Of a stretch of DNA of 64,000 nt, positions 18,009-27,313 are shown one piece after another. The stretch is from an uncultured Lachnospiraceae bacterium. Lineage in GTDB: Bacteria > Bacillota > Clostridia > Lachnospirales > Lachnospiraceae. Location: assembly GCA_947588995.1 (NCBI GenBank), contig CANPZI010000004.1:1-64000 (forward strand). The letters run 5' to 3'. Under the pieces are notes generated by a model. It saw only the letters and a list, made by a program, of their open reading frames with translations. It did not search any database and had not been told where the DNA came from. Made by a program: the position numbers and the translations under genes. The number at the start of each line of letters is the position of its first letter. The stretch's first letter is position 1.

Positions 18009-18110
18009 ATTCAGCCGCGACCTCTCGAATCGCTCAGCCGCAGCCGCTCTGTGGCTGTACAGCAATTCAGCCACACCCTCTCTAAGTCGCTCAGCCGCAG
18101 CCGCTCTGTG
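18009..18110 (-). repeat. Two imperfect direct repeats in dnaK-dnaJ spacer
   Basis: A block of about 45 bp occurs twice, at 18009-18053 and 18065-18110. The two copies share CACAGAGCGGCTGCGGCTGA (minus strand) and then GCGA, followed by a diverged stretch and GGCTGAAT. The period is 56-57 bp. No start codon, ribosome binding site or coding pattern explains it. Confidence 0.7.
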
Positions 18111-18159
18111 CGCAAAACGCGCATTCTGCGCTTCCCGTTGCTTCGCAACTCTTTTTGCT

Positions 18160-18262
18160 TACAGAGAGGCCGCTCCCTCAGACCATCACCCACAGGGCAA
18201 ATTCGTGCAAGCACGATTTCCCTGCAGGTGTGGTCTGGCTGAGCTTTTTAGACCTCTCTGTA
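18160..18262 (-). promoter_or_regulatory. Long composite hairpin overlapping the dnaK stop codon
   Basis: TACAGAGAGG/CCTCTCTGTA outer arms (18253-18262 with 18160-18169) enclose GCTC/GAGC and an inner CAGACCA...TGGTCTG stem (18179-18237) with further internal pairing around AAATCGTGC-TT-GCACGA. The dnaK stop lies inside the outer stem, and no T-run follows. It may act as a processing or stability element setting the DnaK:DnaJ ratio. Confidence 0.6.
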
Positions 18263-20122
18263 GTCTCCGTCTACCACATCGTCGGCCGGGCCTGACTGCG
18301 CGCCGTCATCTGCCGCCGCGCCGCCCATATTGCTCATGTCCGGGCCGCCCTGCGCCTGCTGCATATTCTCGTACATCTTCGTAAAGAGAGACTGCGCGGA
18401 GTTCGTCAGCTTCTCTTTGGCCGCTTTCAGCTCGTCTAACTGGCTGTCGGACATCTCCTGATCCTTGGTCTTCTCCAGGATATCCTTGACCGCCTGCAGA
18501 TCGGCCTCCACGCCCGCTTTCTCGGAGGCGTCAATCTTATCGCCCACTTCGCTCAGCGCTTTCTCTGTCTGGAACACGAAAGCGTCCGCGTCGTTTCTCG
18601 CATCGATCGCTTCTTTTCTCTTCTTATCCTGCGCTTCGTACTCAGCCGCCTCTTTGACCGCTTTCTCAATCTCGTCGTCAGACATGTTGGAGCCTGCCGT
18701 GATGGTGATGTGCTGCTCCTTGCCCGTACCCAGATCTTTTGCGGACACATTCACGATACCGTTGGCATCAATATCGAACGTAACCTCGATCTGCGGAACG
18801 CCTCTCATTGCCGGCGGGATACCGTCCAGTCTGAACTGGCCGAGAGACTTATTGTCTTTCGCGAACTGTCTCTCACCCTGTACCACGTTGATGTCAACCG
18901 CCGTCTGGTTATCCGCCGCCGTGGAGAAGATCTGGCTCTTCTTGGTCGGGATCGTGGTGTTTCTCTCGATCAGTCTGGTCGCCACACCGCCCATTGTCTC
19001 GATAGAGAGAGACAGCGGCGTAACATCCAGAAGCAGGATCTCGCCCGCACCGGCATCGCCTGCCAGCTTACCGCCCTGAATGGAAGCGCCCAGCGCCACG
19101 CACTCATCGGGATTCAGGCTCTTGCTCGGCTCCTTGCCGGTGAGCTGTCTCACCTTATCCTGCACCGCAGGGATACGTGTGGAACCGCCGACCAGGAGTA
19201 CCTGCCCGAGATCCGCATTGGTCAGGCCGGCATCTTTCATCGCGTTTTGCACGGGAACCGCCGTCTTCTCCACCAGATCGCGGGTCAGCTCGTCAAACTT
19301 CGCCCTGGAGAGGTTCATATCCAGATGCTTCGGTCCCTCTGCCGTCGCTGTGATGAACGGCATATTGATGTTGGTCGTTGTCGCGGAGGAAAGTTCTTTC
19401 TTCGCTTTCTCGGCCGCCTCTTTCAATCTCTGCATCGCCATCTTGTCGCCGGAGAGATCTACGCCCTCCTGCGCCTTGAACTCGCTCAGCATCCAGTCGA
19501 TGATCTTTTGGTCGAAGTCGTCGCCGCCCAGATGCGTATCGCCGTTGGTCGCCAGCACTTCGATGACGCCGTCGCCGATCTCGATGATGGACACATCAAA
19601 AGTACCGCCGCCCAGATCGTACACCATGATCTTCTGCTCTTTCTCATTGTCCAGGCCGTAAGCCAGCGCCGCCGCCGTAGGCTCGTTGATGATACGCTTG
19701 ACATCCAGGCCAGCGATCTTGCCGGCGTCCTTGGTTGCCTGACGCTGCGCATCGTTGAAGTATGCGGGAACCGTGATGACGGCCTCCGTCACTTTCTCGC
19801 CCAGATAGCTCTCCGCATCCGCCTTTAACTTCTGCAGAATCATTGCCGAGATCTGCTGCGGGGAGTATTTCTTGTCGTCGATGGTGCGGCCTCTGTCCGT
19901 ACCCATGTCTCTCTTGATGGAAGAGATTGTCTTCTCCGCGTTGGTAACGGCCTGACGCTTGGCGGGTTCACCTACCAGCCTCTCGCCCGTCTTGGTGAAA
20001 GCCACGACGGAAGGTGTGGTTCTTGCGCCCTCTGTGTTGGCAATGACGGTGGGCTTGCCGCCCTCCATAACCGCCACGCAGCTGTTGGTTGTTCCTAAGT
20101 CGATTCCGATAATTTTACTCAT
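18248..20122 (-). CDS. dnaK: Chaperone DnaK (Hsp70)
   Basis: 624-residue Hsp70. The ATPase domain (1-360) starts [19 protein letters not shown] and contains [15 protein letters not shown] and [12 protein letters not shown]. The interdomain linker is [10 protein letters not shown], followed by the substrate-binding beta domain, the helical lid and a Gly/Ala/Asp-rich tail. It lacks the roughly 25-residue insertion near residue 80 seen in Gram-negative DnaK, as usual for Bacillota. The start has AGGAGG. It lies between grpE and dnaJ, 41 nt from grpE. Confidence 0.99.
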   Translation of the reverse strand: MSKIIGIDLGTTNSCVAVMEGGKPTVIANTEGARTTPSVVAFTKTGERLVGEPAKRQAVTNAEKTISSIKRDMGTDRGRTIDDKKYSPQQISAMILQKLKADAESYLGEKVTEAVITVPAYFNDAQRQATKDAGKIAGLDVKRIINEPTAAALAYGLDNEKEQKIMVYDLGGGTFDVSIIEIGDGVIEVLATNGDTHLGGDDFDQKIIDWMLSEFKAQEGVDLSGDKMAMQRLKEAAEKAKKELSSATTTNINMPFITATAEGPKHLDMNLSRAKFDELTRDLVEKTAVPVQNAMKDAGLTNADLGQVLLVGGSTRIPAVQDKVRQLTGKEPSKSLNPDECVALGASIQGGKLAGDAGAGEILLLDVTPLSLSIETMGGVATRLIERNTTIPTKKSQIFSTAADNQTAVDINVVQGERQFAKDNKSLGQFRLDGIPPAMRGVPQIEVTFDIDANGIVNVSAKDLGTGKEQHITITAGSNMSDDEIEKAVKEAAEYEAQDKKRKEAIDARNDADAFVFQTEKALSEVGDKIDASEKAGVEADLQAVKDILEKTKDQEMSDSQLDELKAAKEKLTNSAQSLFTKMYENMQQAQGGPDMSNMGGAAADDGAQSGPADDVVDGDYREV

Positions 20123-20163
20123 TTCTGTTTCCTCCTGCTATGCCATTCATTTTTTATATTGTT

Positions 20164-20817
20164 CTATTCACTAACCACCGCAACCATACTGTGTCTCACG
20201 ACACTGCCGCGGTAGGTGTAACCCTTTTGCAGCTCCTGGGCAATCACACCGGATTCATACTCCTCGCTCTCCACCTGCATCACCGCATTGTGGAAATCCG
20301 GATTGAACTCCTCGCCGACCGCCGGTATGGGTTTGACCTCCATATTCTCAAGCTCCGTCAGAAGCTGCTTGTAGATCATCTCCATGCCCTGGGCGAAAGC
20401 GCCGCCTTTCTCTTCCTCGGGTATCGTCGCAAGCCCTCTCTCGAAGTTATCCACCACCGGGAGAATCTTCTCGATCACGCTCTTGGCGCCCGTCTCAAAC
20501 ATCATCGTCTTCTCTTTCTCGGTGCGCTTGCGGAAATTCTCGAACTCTGCCATCTGACGCTTGACTCTGTCTTCCAGTTCTTCTATCTTTTCCTTAAGCG
20601 CATCCTGCTTCTTATCCGTCTTTTCTTTTTTCTTTTTCTCTTTCCTGTTTTCTCCGGCCTCCTCTTTAGGCTCTTCTTTCGAGGCTTCTTCCGCGGCGCT
20701 GCCGTCCGCGTTTTCGGCCCCGCCGTTCTGCTCTGTATCTTCGGAAACCTGTGAATCTTTTTCCTCAGTCAGGTTTTCCTCCTGCACCTTATCTTTTTCC
20801 TCTGCCACGCCTTTCAT
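20164..20817 (-). CDS. grpE: Nucleotide exchange factor GrpE
   Basis: About 217 residues: a Glu/Lys-rich disordered N-terminal 60-70 residues, a long coiled coil (KEKIEELEDRVKRQMAEFENFRKRTEKEK) and the C-terminal beta domain with FNPDFHNAVMQVESEEYESG and VLQKGYTYRG-like features. It exchanges ADP from DnaK and senses temperature. The start is uncertain: ATG 20856 overlaps the end of hrcA, ATG 20817 follows AAAGGG without spacing, and GTG 20808 has the best-spaced AAAGGG. The choice affects only the disordered tail. Confidence 0.95.
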   Translation of the reverse strand: MKGVAEEKDKVQEENLTEEKDSQVSEDTEQNGGAENADGSAAEEASKEEPKEEAGENRKEKKKKEKTDKKQDALKEKIEELEDRVKRQMAEFENFRKRTEKEKTMMFETGAKSVIEKILPVVDNFERGLATIPEEEKGGAFAQGMEMIYKQLLTELENMEVKPIPAVGEEFNPDFHNAVMQVESEEYESGVIAQELQKGYTYRGSVVRHSMVAVVSE

Positions 20818-20836
20818 CCCTTTCTGTCCCTGGATT

Positions 20837-21862
20837 TTATTTTCTATATAAATCATCCAGCTGATTTTTTAGCAGCTTCAGGTTTTTGACCACCTTTTCG
20901 TAATCCATTCTTCTGGGGCCGATGATGCCGATCGTTCCTTTCATGCCCTCGTCCAGCTCATAGGTCGCGGTGACGATACTGCAGTCTTTCATGCTCTGTA
21001 CCGGCGTCTCGCTGCCGATATAGACCTGTATGCCGGTGTTATTCTCATCCGCCAGATTATCCTGCACAAGCTCGCTCAGGAGCTGCTTTTCCTCAAAGGT
21101 GGTAATCAGCTCGCTCGCCCGCTCATTGTCCGCCAGCTCCGGATACTTGAAAAAGTTCTTCGTGCCGCTGGTGTAGATTTCCAGATCTTCATCCTCCTTG
21201 ATCGCCTCCGCAACCGCGTCGATCACACCCGCCACAATATCGCTGTGTATACCTGCCTGCTGTTTCAGAGCCGATATCATACCGAGATTGATCTCATCCA
21301 GCAAAAGCCCGTTCAGGTGGGTGTTGAGCAGGATGTTGAGTTTGAGCAGCGTCTCATCGCTCAGCTCTTCCGCCACCGTGAGCATCGTGTTCTTGATCAC
21401 ATTGCCCTCCGCCACAATAACCGCCAGAATCTGGTGGACGTCCACGCGGGACAGCTGGATGAACTTCAGCTTATTGCGGTGATACTGCGGAGCGGAAACC
21501 ATGGCCGCATACTCGGTATTGTTCGCCAGCATCTTTGCCGCCTGCTTTAAGAGATGATCCATCTTGTCTTCTTTCTCAAGAAGCATCTCTTTCATCTCTT
21601 CCACTTCCCGCTCTTTCTCCTCCATCATCTTGTCTACATACAGACGATAGCCCTTATCGGACGGAATGCGTCCCGCGGAAGTGTGCGGCTGGATAATATA
21701 ACCGAGCTCTTCCAGATCCGCCATCTCATTGCGGATGGTAGCCGAACTCAGGTTCAGATCCGTATATTTGGAAATCGTTCTGCTGCCTACCGGCTCCCCC
21801 GTCTCCAAATAATTGCGGATGATGGCCTGCAATATGGTATATTTTCTTTCATCTAACTGCAT
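20837..21862 (-). CDS. hrcA: Heat-inducible transcription repressor HrcA
   Basis: 341 residues: an N-terminal winged helix (YLETGEPVGSRTISKY, LSSATIRNEMADLEELGYIIQPHTSAGRIPSDKGYRLYVD), then the GAF-like and C-terminal domains with IVTATYELDEGMKGTIGIIGPRRMDYEKV. It represses heat-shock operons by binding CIRCE and depends on GroEL for activity. The ATG at 21862 is preceded by AGGAG at 7 nt. It is the first gene of the operon and lies directly behind its own operator. Confidence 0.97.
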   Translation of the reverse strand: MQLDERKYTILQAIIRNYLETGEPVGSRTISKYTDLNLSSATIRNEMADLEELGYIIQPHTSAGRIPSDKGYRLYVDKMMEEKEREVEEMKEMLLEKEDKMDHLLKQAAKMLANNTEYAAMVSAPQYHRNKLKFIQLSRVDVHQILAVIVAEGNVIKNTMLTVAEELSDETLLKLNILLNTHLNGLLLDEINLGMISALKQQAGIHSDIVAGVIDAVAEAIKEDEDLEIYTSGTKNFFKYPELADNERASELITTFEEKQLLSELVQDNLADENNTGIQVYIGSETPVQSMKDCSIVTATYELDEGMKGTIGIIGPRRMDYEKVVKNLKLLKNQLDDLYRK

Positions 21863-21878
21863 ACCATTTCTCCTGTTG

Positions 21879-21905
21879 TTAGCACTCATCCAGCTAGAGT
21901 GCTAA
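21879..21905. promoter_or_regulatory. CIRCE operator
   Basis: A perfect TTAGCACTC-N9-GAGTGCTAA inverted repeat lies 16 nt upstream of the hrcA start codon and just downstream of the promoter. It is the HrcA binding site. Confidence 0.98.
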
Positions 21906-21919
21906 CATGTTCTAGTAGT

Positions 21920-21948
21920 AAATTATCACTTACGGTTTTCCTTGTCAA
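21920..21948 (-). promoter_or_regulatory. Promoter of hrcA-grpE-dnaK-dnaJ
   Basis: Consensus TTGACA, 17 nt, TAATTT on the minus strand, with CIRCE covering the region just after the expected transcription start. Confidence 0.88.
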
Positions 21949-22012
21949 CATTTCCCTGCAAAAAATTTATAAAAAAAATATTAAGATTATCAGCTTGGCT
22001 CATTGCTCGCGT

Positions 22013-22050
22013 AAAAAACAGCCGATTCAAGTTTTCACTCAAACCGACTG
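22013..22050 (-). terminator. Terminator after the DUF6465 gene
   Basis: A 14-bp stem (CAGTCGGTTTGAGT with ACTTGAATCGGCTG, including G-T pairs), loop GAAA and TTTTTT on the minus strand. It separates this gene from the hrcA promoter. Confidence 0.85.
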
Positions 22051-22119
22051 TCATATTCTCTCTTCTGATCTTCCGTTCAATATGTAGCCCAGGAACGGTG
22101 CGGGCATATAGCCGACAGA

Positions 22120-22617
22120 TTACAGATCAAAGCTTCCTGTCATATCGCCGTTTACCACGAAGTATACCTTATTCTCCTCAGGCTTTACATACAGCTCGAC
22201 TTTCTTGAAGTCGCCGACTTTCTGCTTCATGTCGTATCTCCACACATCCTTGGCGATCTTCACAAGCTCATCCGTGGTTCTGGACTGGCCCTTGTACTCC
22301 AGATGAAGCGTTACCTTGAGAGCTTCTTTCTTAGCGGGAGCCTTAGCCGGCTTTGCCGCTTTCGCCGTCGTCGTCTTAGCGGTGGTCTTCCTCGCTGCCG
22401 CAGTCTTCTTTGCAGCAGTCTTCTTCGCTGCCGCTTTCTTTGTTCCGGGCTTTCTTCCGGGAGTCTTCTTCGGCTCTTCTTTCTTGACCTCTTCCTTGGG
22501 AGCTGCCACAGATGCTGCCGTCGCTGTCTTTACTGCCTCTGTCTTTGTATCTGCCGCCTGAGCTGCCAATGCCTTTGCAGCCGGTGTTACACTTACGGGT
22601 TTCTTTGTTTCTGCCAT
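22120..22617 (-). CDS. DUF6465 family protein with histone H1-like Ala/Lys-rich region
   Basis: 165 residues. Positions about 1-100 are Ala/Lys/Pro/Thr-rich with repeated KKTAAKK-type units, like bacterial H1-type proteins, and probably disordered and basic. The C-terminal 65 residues form a compact domain (LKVTLHLEYKGQSRTTDELVKIAKD...KKVELYVKPEENKVYFVVNG) typical of DUF6465. The function is unknown; nucleic-acid binding by the basic part is an inference. It has a strong AAAGGAG ribosome binding site, a promoter and a terminator, so it is monocistronic and probably well expressed. Confidence 0.9.
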   Translation of the reverse strand: MAETKKPVSVTPAAKALAAQAADTKTEAVKTATAASVAAPKEEVKKEEPKKTPGRKPGTKKAAAKKTAAKKTAAARKTTAKTTTAKAAKPAKAPAKKEALKVTLHLEYKGQSRTTDELVKIAKDVWRYDMKQKVGDFKKVELYVKPEENKVYFVVNGDMTGSFDL

Positions 22618-22704
22618 AATGCTTCTCCTTTCACACGCCGGAATCTCTCCGACATCTTATGGTACGGTTTCCTTTTTCATAATCCCCGGTCCCTGTACTT
22701 TTGG

Positions 22705-22733
22705 ACTTTATGGAAATTTTATCGCAATATCAA
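22705..22733 (-). promoter_or_regulatory. Promoter of the DUF6465 gene
   Basis: TTGATA, 17 nt, TAAAGT on the minus strand, about 88 nt upstream of the start codon. Confidence 0.5.
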
Positions 22734-22844
22734 TGCACTGTCAACCAACATCTATAACAAATCGGCATCTTTCTTTTTCGGATTCTATGCGAAATTACAC
22801 AAAAACTTCCCACAGACATCCTCTGTGTATTGTACAATCCGCTC

Positions 22845-23672
22845 TTACGCGGCCAGCGCAAACCAGACAAGCACCAGCGCGCCGAGTACGATCCGATACC
22901 AGCCGAACACTTTGAAATCATGCTTCTTAATATAGCTCATCAGAAAGCGGATCACGAGCACCGACACGATAAATGCCGACGCCATACCCGTCAGCAGAAT
23001 AACCGCCTCCGGCCCCGTAAAAGAAAATCCGAACTTCACAAGCTTTAACAGGCTTGCGCCCAGCATGACGGGAATCGCCAGAAAGAACGTGAACTCCGCC
23101 GCCACGGTGCGGGAGACGCCGATCATCAGCGCGCCCACGATGGTCGCCCCCGACCGCGACGTGCCGGGGAACACTGCCGCGATCAGCTGAAAAACGCCGA
23201 TCATCAGCGCGGTCTGATAAGTGATATCTTTTAGTTCCGTAATCTTCGGCGAGGCATTTTTGTTCCTGTTTTCTATCACAATAAAAGCGACGCCGAAAAC
23301 GATCAGCGCGATCGCGACGCACCATGGATTGTAAAACAGGGCGTCCAGCACGTCGTCGAACGCCAGCCCGATCACCGCCGCCGGAATACACGCTGTCAGG
23401 ATCTTGAACCAGAGGGTAAAGATATCCCTGCGTATCACCGGCCTGCCCCGAAACCGGAACGGAAATATCTTGTTCCAGAACAGGATCACCACCGCCAGAA
23501 TGGCGCCCAGCTGGATCACCACGAGAAACATCTCCCAGAATTCCGGTGTGACGTCCAGCGTGACAAACTCATTTAACAGGATCATGTGCCCCGTGCTGCT
23601 GATCGGCAGCCACTCGGTGATGCCCTCGACGATACCGAATAAAATTGCCTTAAGAATCTCTATTATATTCAT
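22845..23672 (-). CDS. uppP: Undecaprenyl-diphosphatase
   Basis: 275-residue polytopic membrane enzyme (about 7-8 helices) that dephosphorylates undecaprenyl pyrophosphate to recycle the lipid carrier for wall synthesis. Active-site motifs are visible: GIVEGITEWLPISSTGHMIL near residue 15 and FPGTSRSGATIVGALMIG near 170. In the literature the family is also known as BacA because overproduction gives bacitracin tolerance. It is monocistronic. Confidence 0.97.
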   Translation of the reverse strand: MNIIEILKAILFGIVEGITEWLPISSTGHMILLNEFVTLDVTPEFWEMFLVVIQLGAILAVVILFWNKIFPFRFRGRPVIRRDIFTLWFKILTACIPAAVIGLAFDDVLDALFYNPWCVAIALIVFGVAFIVIENRNKNASPKITELKDITYQTALMIGVFQLIAAVFPGTSRSGATIVGALMIGVSRTVAAEFTFFLAIPVMLGASLLKLVKFGFSFTGPEAVILLTGMASAFIVSVLVIRFLMSYIKKHDFKVFGWYRIVLGALVLVWFALAA

Positions 23673-23735
23673 CGCGTTTTCCTTTATCTATCATGATTCA
23701 GCTTAAACCGCGGCTCCTCGAAAATGCTTCGCATT

Positions 23736-24926
23736 TCATCGCGGATATTCATTCTTCACAAATTTTCTCAGCGCGTCAAGTGACCGCTCCACTTTCTCCG
23801 TGTCGATACAGTAGGCGAGGCGGACGTAGCCCTTGACGCCAAAAGTATCGCTGGGCACCAGAATCAGGTCGTACTTCTTCGCCTTCTCGCTGAACGCGAC
23901 GGCGTCCTCCTCCAATGCTTTCGGGAAAATATAAAACGTGCCGCCCGGCTTCACGCACTCGAAACCAAGGTCCGTAAGTTCCTGATATAAAATATTCATG
24001 TTCGTCTCGTAGACGGACAGATCGGCTGTGAGGTCCAGCACCTGAGCCACGGCCAGCTGGATGATCGACGGCGGACAGTTGTGCCCGGTGCCTCTGGAAA
24101 TCTGGCTGCACATCGTGCTGATCAGCTCCGCGTCCGTGCACTTCGGGTTCACCGCCACATAGCCGATACGCTCCCCCGGCAGGGACAGGGATTTCGAGAA
24201 AGAATAGCAGGAGAGCGTGTTGTCGTAAAACTTCGACGGATACGGGGAATCCACGCCCGCGAACACGATCTCCCTGTAAGGCTCGTCGGAGATCAGGAAA
24301 ATGTCGTGGCCGTACTCTTCCTGTTTCCTCGCCATGATCTCCGCCAGCGTGCGGATCGTCTCCGTGGAGTAGACGACGCCGGACGGATTGTTCGGCGTAT
24401 TGATCAGCACCGCGGCCACTTTCTTTGTCAGCATCTCCTCGAACGCCTCGAAGTTGATCTGGAAGCTGTCCGTGTCGGCGGGCACCACCTTGAGCACCGC
24501 GCCGGTCAGATTGATGTAGGGCCCGTACTCCGGAAAATAGGGCGCGAACGTCAGGATCTCATCCCCCGGCTCGCTGACACAGCGCACCGCATGGGCGATA
24601 GCCCCCGCCGCCCCGGTCGCCATAAAAATATGGTTGCCCGTGTACGACATCCCGAAGCGTTTGTTTAACGACGCCGCAATCTGATCGCGCACGGCGGGAA
24701 TGCCGAGGCTCTGGCTGTAGCCGTGCAGCTCCATCGGATCCCTGTGCTGCAGCAGATCAATCATCACGTCGGTGAACTGCTGCGGCACCGGCACGGAAGG
24801 GTTGCCGAGGCTGTAGTCGAACACATTCTCATAGCCGATCTCTTTTCCTCTCGCCGTGGCGAACTCCGAGAGCTGCCGGATCACCGACTTTCCCTGCAGC
24901 ATATCCTTATACTTCTGTACGATCAT
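23736..24926 (-). CDS. Class I/II pyridoxal phosphate aminotransferase (aspartate aminotransferase-like)
   Basis: 396 residues with fold type I features: YSLGNPSVPVP, the substrate-binding GYSQSLGIPAVRDQIA, the cofactor-contacting NTPNNPSGVVYS, ISDEPYREIVF with the Asp-Tyr pair, and the PLP lysine in SFSKSLSLPGERIGY near 240. The closest known group is the aspartate/methionine-type aminotransferases of Clostridia; the amino donor cannot be decided from sequence. It has its own extended -10 promoter and a roughly 100-nt leader. Confidence 0.92.
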   Translation of the reverse strand: MIVQKYKDMLQGKSVIRQLSEFATARGKEIGYENVFDYSLGNPSVPVPQQFTDVMIDLLQHRDPMELHGYSQSLGIPAVRDQIAASLNKRFGMSYTGNHIFMATGAAGAIAHAVRCVSEPGDEILTFAPYFPEYGPYINLTGAVLKVVPADTDSFQINFEAFEEMLTKKVAAVLINTPNNPSGVVYSTETIRTLAEIMARKQEEYGHDIFLISDEPYREIVFAGVDSPYPSKFYDNTLSCYSFSKSLSLPGERIGYVAVNPKCTDAELISTMCSQISRGTGHNCPPSIIQLAVAQVLDLTADLSVYETNMNILYQELTDLGFECVKPGGTFYIFPKALEEDAVAFSEKAKKYDLILVPSDTFGVKGYVRLAYCIDTEKVERSLDALRKFVKNEYPR

Positions 24927-25039
24927 CTTCCGAATCCTTGCCTTTCTTTATTATATTATGTATCGCAGCTTTGATATTCGCGATCTTTCGGTTTTCCATT
25001 TCAGGCACATTTGCCCTGACACACGCTCCACCATGTCCT

Positions 25040-25068
25040 ATTATAGCAACATCTGATTTTAATGGAAA
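25040..25068 (-). promoter_or_regulatory. Promoter of the aminotransferase gene
   Basis: TTTCCA, 17 nt ending TGC, then TATAAT: a weak -35 with a consensus extended -10 on the minus strand. The 322-bp interval 24927-25248 holds this promoter, its leader and the divergent AEC transporter promoter; I see no further gene in it. Confidence 0.65.
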
Positions 25069-25135
25069 GGAAAAATTGCGCACGTCTCCGAAAATGCGCA
25101 CGCGGGAAATGCCTGTGTGAAAATACAGAAAGTAT

Positions 25136-25163
25136 TTGTATTTGCCGGGAACTGTGATAAAAT
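25136..25163 (+). promoter_or_regulatory. Promoter of the AEC transporter gene
   Basis: TTGTAT, 16 nt, TAAAAT, about 85 nt upstream of the start codon. Confidence 0.55.
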
Positions 25164-25248
25164 AGTCCGTGTCGCGGCCGCAGAAATTCCTGCGGGCAAA
25201 GCGGCGGCAGGGCCGTATTGAACAGGATACATAAAGGATGGGATTGCC

Positions 25249-26220
25249 ATGAATATCACGGTAGTGATCGAACAGATGATTATGATCTTCATACTGATCG
25301 GCGTCGGTATGATCCTCTTTCGCAGCAGGATTCTGGATGAGACTTCTTCCAAACAGCTGTCCGGATTGATCGTCAACGTGACGAACCCCGCACTGTTGAT
25401 CTGTTCCGCTTTTGGCGACGGCCCGAAGATGTCCCTCAGGGAACTGGGATATGCGCTCGTCCTCTTTCTGATGATCTACGCCCTGTTAATCGCGGCGGCT
25501 TTTCTGATTCCGCGCATCCTGCGCGTGCCGGACGGATATCACTACTCCTACCAGCTTCTCACGATCTTCGGCAATGTGGGATTCATCGGCATCCCGCTGG
25601 CATCCGCGGTGCTCGGCACAGAGTCCCTGATCTTCGTCTCCATCTACAACTTGATCTACAATGTGCTGATCTACACTTTCGGCATCTCCCTGCTGCGCAG
25701 GGCGGCGGCGAGACAGGCCGCAGCGGGCGGCGCAGAAGCGCAGGCTGCCGGTATGCCATCAGATACGCCTCTCTGGAAAAAGCTGATCAACGCCGGGACA
25801 ATCTCCGCGGCGGCGACCATTCTCTTCTATGTGGGCGATTTCCCCGTGCCGTCCATCGTGCCGTCCACGCTGAACTATATGGGGCAGTCCACGACGTTAT
25901 TGTCCATGCTCGTGCTCGGCATCTCCGTGGCGCAGATGAAGCCGAGGGACATCTTCTCCCACCCGAAGCTGTACGGTTTCGTACTGCTCCGCCAGGTTCT
26001 GATCCCCATCGGCTTCATCCTGTTGGTTCGTCCTTTTGTTGACAACGCGCTGCTCGTCGGCACGCTGACGCTGATGCTGGCAGTTCCCGCCGGGAATCTG
26101 CCGCTGATGCTCTCCAAGCAGTTCCACGCGGACGGCGAGACGATCTCGCAGGGCATCATCCTCTCTACCCTGCTCAGCCTGGTCACGCTGCCTGTGGTGA
26201 GCCTGGCGCTGGCGCTGTAG
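25249..26220 (+). CDS. AEC family permease (auxin efflux carrier-like)
   Basis: 323-residue membrane protein with about ten hydrophobic helices in two halves. Family motifs are LIVNVTNPALLICSAF in helix 2 and TIFGNVGFIGIPLASAVLG in the first half, with a matching AVPAGNLPLML in the second. AEC members export or exchange organic anions such as malate; the substrate here is not predictable. A cytoplasmic Ala-rich loop lies near residue 160. It is monocistronic and convergent with cysK (37-nt gap). Its start context GGATGGGATTGCC is only a modest ribosome binding site. Confidence 0.92.
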   Translation: MNITVVIEQMIMIFILIGVGMILFRSRILDETSSKQLSGLIVNVTNPALLICSAFGDGPKMSLRELGYALVLFLMIYALLIAAAFLIPRILRVPDGYHYSYQLLTIFGNVGFIGIPLASAVLGTESLIFVSIYNLIYNVLIYTFGISLLRRAAARQAAAGGAEAQAAGMPSDTPLWKKLINAGTISAAATILFYVGDFPVPSIVPSTLNYMGQSTTLLSMLVLGISVAQMKPRDIFSHPKLYGFVLLRQVLIPIGFILLVRPFVDNALLVGTLTLMLAVPAGNLPLMLSKQFHADGETISQGIILSTLLSLVTLPVVSLALAL

Positions 26221-26256
26221 GCCGGATATCGCTTATCCTGTCATACCTATTCGCTG

Positions 26257-27195
26257 TCAATTGGCGCCAAACAGCGGTGTGGACAGATATCTGTCTCCGG
26301 AGTCGGGCAGAAGAACCACGATGGTCTTGCCCTTGTTCTCCGGTCTGTTTGCCAGAATCTTCGCCGCCTTTAACGCAGCGCCCGAAGAGATGCCCACGAG
26401 AATACCCTCGCTGACCGCGAATGCCTTGCCCTCCGCGAACGCGTCCTCATTCTCGATCGGGATGATCTCATCGTAAATCTTCGTATTCAGCACCTCCGGC
26501 ACGAAGCCCGCGCCGATACCCTGAATCTTGTGCGCGCCTGCCGTCCCCTTGGAGAGTACGGGGCTGGTCGCCGGCTCCACCGCGACAACCTTCACATTCG
26601 GATTCTTCTCTTTCAGATACTCGCCCACGCCCGTGATCGTGCCGCCCGTGCCGACGCCCGCGACGAAGATGTCTACCTTGCCGTCCGTCTGCTCCCAGAT
26701 CTCCGGACCCGTCGTCGCCTTGTGTACCGCGGGGTTGGCCGGATTCACGAACTGTCCCAGAATCACGGAACCCTCGATCTCGTTCTTCAGTTCCTCCGCC
26801 TTGGCGATGGCGCCCTTCATACCTTTCGCGCCCTCGGTGAGCACCAGTTCCGCGCCGTACGCTTTCAACAGATTTCTTCTCTCCACACTCATCGTCTCGG
26901 GCAGCGTCAGAATCGCCCTGTAGCCCTTCGCCGCCGCAACTGCCGCCAGACCGATGCCCGTGTTGCCGCTCGTGGGCTCGATGATGGTGGCGCCCTCTTT
27001 CAAAATCCCTTTCTTCTCCGCGTCCTCGATCATCGCCAGCGCGATGCGGTCCTTGACGGATCCCGCCGGGTTCAGGTACTCCAGCTTCGCGAGGAGCGTG
27101 ACGTCCGCCACGCCCGCCTTTTTGCTGTAGCCGTTCAGTTTCAGGATCGGTGTCCCGCCGATCAGTTCCAGTGCGCTCTCTTTGATCTTGCTCAT
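26257..27195 (-). CDS. cysK: Cysteine synthase (O-acetylserine sulfhydrylase)
   Basis: 312-residue fold type II PLP enzyme making cysteine from O-acetylserine and sulfide. The PLP lysine is in [11 protein letters not shown] near residue 46, the Asn loop in [12 protein letters not shown], the phosphate-binding loop in VGTGGTITG near 180, and the C-terminal Ser in [12 protein letters not shown]. The start has GGAGGG at 8 nt. The consensus promoter followed by an inverted-repeat operator suggests repression in response to sulfur status. Confidence 0.97.
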   Translation of the reverse strand: MSKIKESALELIGGTPILKLNGYSKKAGVADVTLLAKLEYLNPAGSVKDRIALAMIEDAEKKGILKEGATIIEPTSGNTGIGLAAVAAAKGYRAILTLPETMSVERRNLLKAYGAELVLTEGAKGMKGAIAKAEELKNEIEGSVILGQFVNPANPAVHKATTGPEIWEQTDGKVDIFVAGVGTGGTITGVGEYLKEKNPNVKVVAVEPATSPVLSKGTAGAHKIQGIGAGFVPEVLNTKIYDEIIPIENEDAFAEGKAFAVSEGILVGISSGAALKAAKILANRPENKGKTIVVLLPDSGDRYLSTPLFGAN

Positions 27196-27223
27196 GATAC
27201 ATGCCCTCCGTTTTCTTTTTTAT

Positions 27224-27244
27224 TTCCTAGTTGATCTATAGGAA
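27224..27244. promoter_or_regulatory. Putative operator in the cysK leader
   Basis: TTCCTA-N9-TAGGAA, a perfect inverted repeat about 30 nt before the start codon and downstream of the predicted transcription start. A repressor bound here would act as a roadblock. Rrf2-type regulators (CymR/IscR) control cysK in Bacillota, but assigning one here is inference. Confidence 0.55.
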
Positions 27245-27268
27245 TTATATGTTTTTGTTATAATGCTG

Positions 27269-27297
27269 ATTATATGCCCGACTTCTCCGGTTGTCAA
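27269..27297 (-). promoter_or_regulatory. Promoter of cysK
   Basis: Exact consensus TTGACA, 17 nt, TATAAT on the minus strand. Such a strong promoter implies that a repressor limits it. Confidence 0.9.
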
Positions 27298-27313
27298 TAG
27301 GTTTTGCAAAAAA

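Noticed and set aside
24907..25101. A 64-codon frame on the minus strand overlapping the start of the aminotransferase gene
   Set aside because: It begins upstream of the predicted promoter, lacks a ribosome binding site and overlaps a confident gene in another frame.
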